DNA of 64,000 nucleotides, taken from assembly GCA_032119795.1 (NCBI GenBank), contig JAUMFO010000019.1:107669-171668 (forward strand), written 5' to 3'. The position numbers and the translations under genes are program-made. This document shows, in pieces, positions 32,801-41,800 of this stretch (positions within the stretch are counted from its first letter, which is position 1; each line of letters begins with the position of its first letter). This stretch comes from JAGIBJ01 sp032119795 (GTDB lineage Bacteria; Actinomycetota; Thermoleophilia; Solirubrobacterales; Solirubrobacteraceae). The notes under the pieces were generated by a model. The model did not search any database. It saw nothing but the letters and a program-made list of their open reading frames with translations, and had not been told where the DNA came from.

Positions 32801-35800
32801 TCGGCAGCCTGGGCCAGCTCCTCAGCAGCTTGCTCAAGCGCGGAGGCGCGCGCCTCCTCGGCCTGCTGCAGCGCTGCCTGCGCCTGCGCCTGCGCGGCTT
32901 CGCGCTCGTCGGCGGCCTGCGCGATGGCCGCGTCGCGTTCCTGCTCGGCCTGCGCGACGGCGGCGTCGCGGTCCTGCGCGACCTTGGCGAGCGCGACGTC
33001 GCGTTCCTCGGTCGCGATGTCCAGCGCCTGGGTCAGCTCCTGCTCACGCGCGTGGAGTGTCGCGCCAGCTTGGGCCGACTGCTCCGCCAATTGCTGGCGG
33101 GACTCCTCGAGTTCGGCCTGCAGGCCGGCGACGAGTTCGCGGTGCTCGTCGGCCACCGATTCCATCGCCGAGGCGTGCTCGCCGCGGAGTGCTGCGACGA
33201 CCGAGTCATGCTCATCCTGTAGGGCGGCGAGCTGCGCCGCATGCTCCTGCGCGGCGGCAGCCAGCGAGCGCTCCTCGCGCCCAGCGACGGTCGCGCGGTC
33301 TTCCTCGAGCCGTTCGAGCTGGGCGGCGAGCGCGGCGTGTTCGGCGGCCAGCTCGGCATGGGTGTGTTCGGCGGCTTCGGTGAGCTCGCGGACGCGCGCC
33401 GACAGCTGATCGCGCTCGTCCGCGAGCAGCTGCAGCTGCTCGTCGCGGGATTCCACCTCGGCCTGGGCCTGCGTCGCGCGGGCGAGATGCTCGGCGACGA
33501 GTTCTTGGCTGGCGTCGAGCTGCTCGGCGTGGGCGACGAGCGCCCGCTGAAGGTCTTCGGAGAGCCCCTCGCGATCCTGCAGCGTCGAGGCGGCCTGAAG
33601 CTCCGCCTCGGCGAGCTGCTCTCGGAGCTGCGAGACGATCGCCGTCTGCTCGTCGAGGGCCTGCTGCGACTCGGCCCGCTCCTGCTCCAGGCGCGCGCGC
33701 TCAGCCTTGAGCTGCTCGTCGGCGTCGCTGGCCCGCGCGGTCGCTTCGGCGAGCGCGGACGCGTGTGCCGCGTCGGCTTCGGCGCGCGCCTGCTCGTGCT
33801 CGGCGTGGAGCTGAAGCAGGCGCTCGTCGTGTTCGCTGCGCAGCGCCAGCAGCGACGAGGCCGCCGAGCCCTCCAGCTGCTCGCGGAGTCCTGCCACCTC
33901 GTCGGCGTGCGCATGACGCTCCGCCTCGGCCTCGCGCTTGAGTTCCGCCACGCGCCGCTCGGCTGCCGACTGCAGCTCTGCCAGGCGCTGTTCACTCTCG
34001 GCTTGGAGCTCGGCGAGACGCGCTGCGCCCTCGGCCTCGAGCTGCTCGACGCGCGCGTCGGCGGCCGCCTCAACCTGGGCGACGCGCTCCTCGGCCTCCG
34101 TCTGGAGGTGGACGACCCGCTGCTCGAGTTCGGCACGGGCAGCCTGCGTCGTCTGCGCGGCATCCGCGACGTTCGCCGCAGCCGCAGCGACCTGGAGGTC
34201 GACTTCGGCGCGAAGCTGCTGCTCGACGTCGGCGGCCTGCGCCAGGACGGCGTCGACTTCGGCGCGAAGCTGCTGCTCGACGTCGGCGGCCTGCGCCTGG
34301 GCGGCGTCGACTTCGGCGCGAAGTTGCTGCTCGAGTTCGGCGGCCTGCGCGCGTTCGGCGTCGAGCTGCTCCGCTGCCTGGGCCTGGATGGCCTCGAGCT
34401 GCTCGGCCGTCTGCGCCTGAACGAGCTGGAGCTGCTCGGCGGCCTCCAGCTGAGCGGCCTCAACTTCGGCGCGGAGCGTCTGCTCGACCTCGGCGGCCTG
34501 CGCCCGAGCCACGTCGAGCTGCTCGGCGGCCTGGGCGCGCTCAGCCGCAAGCTGCTCATCCGCGCGCGCCTGCGCCGCCTCAAGGTCTTGAGCCGCCTCA
34601 GCGCGCGCGGCCTGCAGCTGCTCGGAAGCCTCGGCTTGCAGGGCCCCCAGGCGTTCGGTGGCCTCGGCCTGCACCGCGGCGAGGCGCTCGGAATCGTCGG
34701 CGTGTTCGGCGAGCGCCGCAGCGAGTTCTCCATCATGCTCGGCCTGCAGGGCCGCCAAGCGCGCCTCGAACTCCGCGTGGGCGGCGGCGAGCTGTTCGTC
34801 GTGGAGTGTGCGCGCTGCGGCAGCGGTCGCCTCGGCCTCGATGGCCGCAGCTGCCAGCTCGGCGGCGTGGCGCTCGCGCTGCTCGGCGAGCTGGGTCGCT
34901 GCTGCGGCCGCCTCCCCGCGCAGACGCTCGAGTTCGTCGGCGCGGTCGTCGAGCTGCGCCTGCAGGGCCGCCAGCTGCTCGGCGCTCTGCTCGCCCGACT
35001 CCACGAGCACCGCCATGCGGGCGTGAGCGTCATCGAGCTCGGTGGAGCGTTCCCGCAGCTCAGACTGGACCCCAGCCAGCTCGGCCTGCAGGCGCTCGCG
35101 CTCGTCGTCGAGCTCGGCGCTGGCGGCATCCCTGGTCACGGTCGCCAACGTGATGGCGGCGTCGCGGTCGTCCGTCAGGCGAGCCAGTTGCTCGGCAAAC
35201 TCCGCTGCCTGGGCCTGCATGGCCACCGCGTGCTCGGCGGTGAGCCGTTCGACGAGTTCGGCGTGCTCGTCGCCGAGCCGTTCGCGGACGACTTCGAGTT
35301 CCTGGGCATGCTCGGCGACGAGCGTGCTGCGCAGGCGTTCAAGGGACTGCTCGGCTCCGGCCAGGGCCTCGTCGAGTGCTTGGGCGTGCGTGGCCAGGAG
35401 TCGGTCGCGGTCGGCCTCCAGCGCGGTGATCTCGCGTTCGCGCTCCGTCAGGATCTCGTCGCGTTCGTCGGCATAGCGCTCCTGGAGGGTGGCTTGCTCG
35501 GCGAGCAGCTCCTCACGGGTGGTCTCCAGCTGCGCGCGAGCGGCCGCAAGCTGCTCCTGGAGCTGGTCGGTCTGCTCATGGTGCTCGGCAGCCAGCGTCT
35601 CCAGGCGGTCGGCTTGTTCGGCGTGGAGCGTCTGGATCGCTTCGGCGTGGTCGGCCTCCAGCGCCTCCAGGAGCTGCGCGTGTTCGGCGGTGAGGCGTTC
35701 GACGATCTCGGCGTGTTGCGCCCGCTCGGACTCCAGCCGCGCGAGCAGCTCCGAGCGCTCGGCGTCAAAGCGCTCTGCCGCCTCAGTCTGCTCGGCTTCA

Positions 35801-38800
35801 AAGCGCGACGTCAGCTGACTGGTCTGCGCCTCAAGGCGCGCCGTCAGCTCGATCCCTTGAGCCTCAAGACGCTGCGAGAGCTCGGCGCGCTGCGCCTCAA
35901 GGTGGTCCGTCAGCTGCGTGAACTCCGCCCGCTCGGCCTCGAAGCGCTCCGACGCCTCCAGACGGTCGGCCTTCAGCCGCTCAGACGCCTCCAGACGCTC
36001 GGCCTCGAGGCGCTCCAACGCCTCCACTCGCTCGGCATCGAGGCGCTCCAACGCCTCCACTCGCTCGGCCTCGAAGCGCTCAGACGCTTCGACGCGCTCG
36101 GCTTCGAAGCGCTGCGTCAGCTCCGCCAGCTGTTCCGCTTGCTCGGACTCCAGCCGCTCAACCGTGGCGACGTGATCGGCGCGCTCCGCCTGGAGTACGC
36201 CCAGCTGCTCGGCCAGCTGTGACTCGACGGCCGCGAGTGCTTCGGCGTGATCTCGACTGAGTGCCGCGAGGGCGTCGTCGGAGGCGACGTCGAGCTCGGC
36301 GCGGAGCGCAGCGAGCGCCTCCTCATGCGACGCCTGCTCCTGCGCAAGCGCCCGAGCGTGCTCGGCGCGCAGCTCGCGCGTGGACTGCTCGTGGCGTTCG
36401 ACGGCGGCAACGAGTTCGACGGCGGCCGCGGCTTCGATCCCGCCAAGCTGGGCGCTCATCGCGGCGAGCTGCTCCTCGTGCTCGCGGCGGTCCTGCTCCC
36501 GCCCAACCTGCGCGGCGTCGGCGCGATCACGTGACTCGGCGACGGCCTGCGTGATCGCCGCCTCGGTCGCCTCGCGAGCCTCGGCGAGCTGGCGCGTGAG
36601 CGAGTCGACCTCGTCCGCACGCTCGGCCCGGACGCGCTCGATCTCCTCGCTTTGGACGGCGCGCAGTCGCTCCAGCTCCGACACGGCGTCTTCCGCGGCG
36701 TCGCGCAGCGTGGCGGCGTCCGCGGCGTGAGCCTCGCGGAGTTCGACGACCTCTTCAGCCCAGACGCCCTGCAGCGTCTCCGTCTGCTCTTCCCGGAGCT
36801 GGCGCTCCTGCGCGAGTGCCTCCTCGTGCTCGCGGCGTAGCCCGTCGACGGTGGCGGCGTACTCGGAGCGCAGCGAGGCCAGCGCCCGGTCGTGCTCGGT
36901 CTTGATCGCAACGATCTCGTCCTCGTGGCGCTGGTCGCGATCCTCCAGCGAGCGCCGCAGCTCACCGGCCTGCGCCTCAAGCTCGAGGGCGCGGGCCCGC
37001 AGGTCGGCGACGAGTTCGGCGGCTGCGAGCTGCTCGGCCTCGAGCTGCTGCGCGTGGACGGCATCGGCGGCCGCAAGCTGGCTGCCGTGCTCGTCACGCA
37101 GGCCCGCGAGTTCTTGGTCGCGCGCGGCCTCGGCGGCGGCGATCGCTTCCTCGGCGTCCTGCCGGACCTGTGCCAGCTGGGCCTCGAGCGCCTCGCGTGC
37201 TTCGGCGGCGCGCAGCTCGGCCGCAGCGACCTCGGCCGCGAGCTGCTCCTCATGTTCCTCGTGCGCACGAGCCAACGCGAAGACCGCGGCGTCGCGGGCC
37301 TCGGTCGCTTCGGCGACGGCCGCGTCACGGGCGTCGTTGGCACGCTCGGCGGCAACGTTGGCCTCGGCCTGCGCGGCGGCGATCTCCGCCGACGCTTGCG
37401 CGCGCGCCTCGGCGATCTCCGTCTCTGCTTGCGCGCGGACCTCGGCGAGCTGCGCGTCGGTTTCCTCTTGGACCTCGGCGAGCTGCGCCCGCGCCCGCGC
37501 CCGCGTCTGGGTGAGCGACTCGTCGGAGGCCTCGCGCGCGGCCGCCAGCTGCTGCTCAGCCTCGTCCCGCAGGTCGGCCGCTTGCCGCTGCGCCTCGGCC
37601 TGCGCCTGCTCCAGCGCGGCGCGCGCCTGCTGCAGCTCTTGGGCCGTTTCGCTGAGCTCAGCGCGCGTGGCCTGCAGGCCAGCGACCGTCTCCGCCAGCG
37701 CCGCGGACGTCTCCTGAAGCTCGGCGTTCGTGGCCTCGACGCGCGCGTCGGCCTCGGCCAAGCGCGACTGGAGTGCTTGGACGCTTTGGTCAGCCTCGCC
37801 TCTGAGCGCCGTCGTCTGGGACTCGGCCAGGGCGCGAGCCTCAGCGACGGCGTGGTCGGCCTCCGCGCGCGCCGCAGCGGCCTGGGCCTCAGCCTCCTCT
37901 CGGGCCTCGGCGACGGCCGCCTCAGCCTGCTCGCGGGCCTCAGCCACCTCGAGCTGCGCGAACTCGCGTGCGTCGGCGAGTTCTGCCTGCGCACGCGCGT
38001 CGGCCTCGGCCAGCTCGGCGGCTGCGGCCTCGCGCAGCGCCGCAAGCTCAGCGCGGAGTTCGCCGACCGCCCCGTCGCCCTCCGCACGGACGCGCTCAGC
38101 TTGCGCGTTCGCTTGGTCCAGCTCACCGATCGCAGCTTCTGCCTGCAGCCGCGCGGCCGCGATCTCTGCCTCAGCCTCGGCGCGCACCTCAGCGATCTGC
38201 GTGTCGGCTGCAGCCCGAGCCGCCTCCAGGTCCTGGGCCGCCTGCTCACGGACGGCAACCACCGTCGCTTCCGCCTGCTCGCGGACGGTCGAAACCTCGG
38301 CGGAGGCCGTCAGCTGGGCCTCGGCGACCTGCTCCTGCGCCGTCTCGCGGGCTTCGGCCACGAGCTGCTCAGCCGACTCCAGCGCAGCCGCAACCTCAAG
38401 CTCAGCCTGCTCGCGAGCCTCAGCGACCTGGCGCTCGGCCGACGCATGAGCGGCGGCAACCTCGCGCTCGGCCTGCTCATGAGCGGCCGCGATCTCGGCG
38501 GCACGCAGCTCGCGCTCCTCGGCGAGCTGGGCATCCGCCGACGCACGCAGCTCGTCGGCCTCGGCTAGCGCAGCAGCTAGCCGGGACTCGGCCTCGGCCG
38601 ACTCTGCGCTGAGCGCGGCATGGGCGTCCCGCTCAGCAGCGTCGATCGCTGCGCGGGCGGCTGCCTCGGCGGCGTCAGCATGCGCGCGTGCTTCCTCCTC
38701 GCGGGCGACGGCCTCGGCCACTGCCGCGGCCGCCTGCGCTTGGGCTGCCTGGAGCTCGGCGGCCGCCGACTCGCGGGCGTCGGCGAGCTCTGCGGCGGCA

Positions 38801-41800
38801 GCCTCCTGCACCGCGGCGACCTGCGCAGCAGCCGCTTCCTGCACCTCGGCCAGCTCAGCAGCGGCCGATTCCTTGGCCTCGGCGATCTCAGCCGCGGCGG
38901 CTTCTTGGGCGGCCGCGAGTTCGGCCTGCGCACGCTCCTGCGCCTCCGCCAGCTGCGCCGCGGCCCGCTCCTGCGCCTCGACGACCTGCGCCTGCGCAGC
39001 CTGGCGAGCCTGCGTTACCGCCGCGTCGGCGCCATCGCCGGCCTCCGCCAGCCGCGCTGCCGCGCGCTCCTCGGCTTCGGCGATCGCCGCAGCCTCGCGG
39101 GCGTGAGCCTCGGCCCGCGCAGCTTCAAGCGCCACCGCGGCTTGCGCCTCGACGGTCTCCAGCGCGGCCGCGGCCTCCTCGCGCTCAGCTTCGAGCGCGG
39201 ACGCCAGTTCTGAGCGTTCAGCGTCAAACGCAGCCGCCGCTCGTTCGACCTGCTCTTCGAGCTGGGCGGCCGAGCGCGCGCGCTCGTCGGCGAGCTGGGC
39301 GGCGGCCGTTGCTCGGGCCTCTTCGAGTTCCTGTGCCGCGCGGGCCTGTTCGCGCTCCAGCGCCTCGGCGGCCTCCGCGCGGGTCGCCTCGACGAGTTCG
39401 GTGGCGGAGGCAAGCTCCTGCCCGAGCTGCTCGCGAACCTCGCGCAGCTCGCCTTCGAGCTCGGCGACGCGGCTGCGCTGCTGATCGAGATCAGCCGCGG
39501 CGCGGGCGCGGGTCGCGGCCAGCTCAGACGTCGCCTGCCCTTCGAGGTCGGCGAGTTCCGCGGCGACGAGCTCCTGCGTGCGGGCCAGCTCGTCGGCGCG
39601 ATCACTCGCGACCGCGCGCGCGGCTTGCAGCTCGATCTCCAGCTGTTCGCTGCGCTGCTCGCCCGCGGCACGCAGCTCGCTGAGTTCGCGCTCCAGCGCC
39701 TCAACCTGCGCGGCCTCGCCCCGCAACACGTCGGCCTCGCGCTGGACCTGCGCCGTCGTGGCGCGAGCGGCCTGCAGCTCGTCGACGAGTTCGGCGATCC
39801 GTGCAGCGCGCTCGTCGAGGTCTTCTTGCTGCTGCGTGCTCCGCGACAGCTCAGCCTCAAGGTGCTCGAGCGACTCGGCGAGCTGCTCATGGAGGCTGGC
39901 GAGCTGCTGCTCGGCAACGGCCCGGCGCTCCTCCTCGACGTGCAGCTTCTCCAGCGCCTGCGACACGTCGCCAGCCTGCGCCCGCAGCTCTCGCAGCTCG
40001 CCGTCGAGCGCGGACGCATGCTCGGTGGCGTCCTGGTGAGCCGCCTCGAGCCCTTCTAGGCGACTCTGGCGATCGGCCAGTTCTCGGCGCAGCCGCTCGG
40101 TCTCCAGCTCGCCGGCGTCGCGACCCTCGCGGGCGGAGATCAGCTCGGTCTCCAGCTCCGCGACGCGCGCCTCCGTCTCCGCGCGGAGGCGCTGGATGAC
40201 GACCTCCAGCGCGCGGGTGGCGTCGGTGGCCTCCTCCTCGACGCTCTCGCGCTCCGCCTGGGCGGTCTCCAGCTGGGAACGCAGGCCGTGGCGCTCGTCC
40301 TCGAGCTGCTCCAGGCGGGCGGACGTCTCTTCCAGGCGGCCGGCGAGCGCTTCGTTGGCGGTGCGTGCGGCGTCGAGTTCGCCGCCCGCGGTCGCGACGC
40401 GCTGGTCGGCCTCCGCACGCTCGGCGTTGAGCTTCTGCTCGAGCTGCTCGAGGGCGTGGGCCTCAGCAGCGCGCTGCTCCGTGATGTCGCGTTCGGCGGC
40501 CTCGGCGCGGGCGCGGGCCTCCGCCAGCTCGCCGTCGAGGGCGGCCAAGCGAATCGCGAGTTCCTCGCTGCCGGCGGCCTGCTTCTCCGAGCGCTCCAGG
40601 AGGCCCTCGGTGCGGGCCTGCTCGTCGACGAGCTGGCGGCGCAGCTCTTCCAGGTCGTCGGCGAGCTGGTCGGCGAGGCGGTCGCGCTGCTCCAGACGCT
40701 CGCGCGTGGTGTCGAGTTCGCTGCGCAGCTCGGCGAGGGTCCGGCGCGTCTCGTCGCGTTCTTCTTGGGCGTCTCCCGCGAGCCCGCGGGCGTCGAGCAG
40801 CTCGGCTTCGAGCTGGGTGCGCAGCTCCTCACGCTCGCCGCTGGCGTGGTCGACCTCGCTCTGTAGCCGCTCGGCGAGGGCCTCGAGGGTGCCGATGCGG
40901 TCGAGCAGGCCGTCGCGCTCCTCGCTCAGCGCGGCGCGGCGCTGCTGGGTGACCTCAAGCTCCGTGCGGACGGTGCTGAGCTCGTCGCGTTGGCGCGAGA
41001 GCTGCGCCTGGAGCTGTTCGCGGGCCGCGAGCTGATCGGCCAGGCGCGACGTCTGCTCCTCTTGCTCGCCGCGCTCGGCCTCCAGGTCGGCGCGCAGCTC
41101 AGCCAGCTCGCGGGTGCGGCGTTCCAGGTCGGCCCGGATGGCCCGCAGCTGGTCGTCCTGGGCCGTCCGCTGAGCCTCCAGTTCGGCGACTTCCACGGCC
41201 CGTTCGCGGACGAGCTGCTCGCGCTCGGCTTCGGCGACCTGGCGGGCAGCGATGGCCTGCTGCAGGCCCTCGATCGCGTCGTCGAGCGCGCGCTGCAGGC
41301 GGGCTCGCTCGGCGCCGGCCTTCGCCTGGGCGTCATCGCCGAGCTCATTCTGCTCCCGTAGGGCGTCGACCTCGCCGCGCAGCTCGGCCTCGCGGGCCGT
41401 CGAGGCGCTCAGTTCGCGCTCGAGCTCGGCGCCGCGCTGGGCCAGCTCGCCACGCTCGCGGTCGGCGTCCTCCTGCTCGCGCTGGCGATCGAGGGCGACC
41501 TCTTCGATCGTCGCCTGCGCGAGCTCGGACTCCTGCCGGCGTGCGGCCTGCTCAGCCTCCAAGGCGGCGCGGAGCTCCTCGGCTTCTGCGGCGGCCGACT
41601 CGGCGTGCGTGCGGACGGCGTCGAGGTCGGCACGCAGATCGCTGAGTTCCTGCTCCAGCGTGCGGCGGGCGTCGGCCCAGTCGGCAGCGCTGCTCTCGGC
41701 AAGTTCCACGTCGCGGCGCAGCTCGCTGAGTTCCTCCGCCTGCTCGGCCGCCGTCTGCTCCGCGCCGAGGGCGCGGGTCTCCAGCTCACCGAGGGCTTGG

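Noticed and set aside
32677..32841. Possible CRISPR array from regular 33-bp repeats
   Set aside because: No unique spacers; the repeats are in frame within a coding sequence.
33241..36222. 993-residue open frame on the plus strand opposite the giant gene
   Set aside because: It mirrors the codon bias of the Ala/Glu/Gln-rich minus-strand gene. Many such antisense frames exist across 29854-42753, and none shows domain structure or a proper start.
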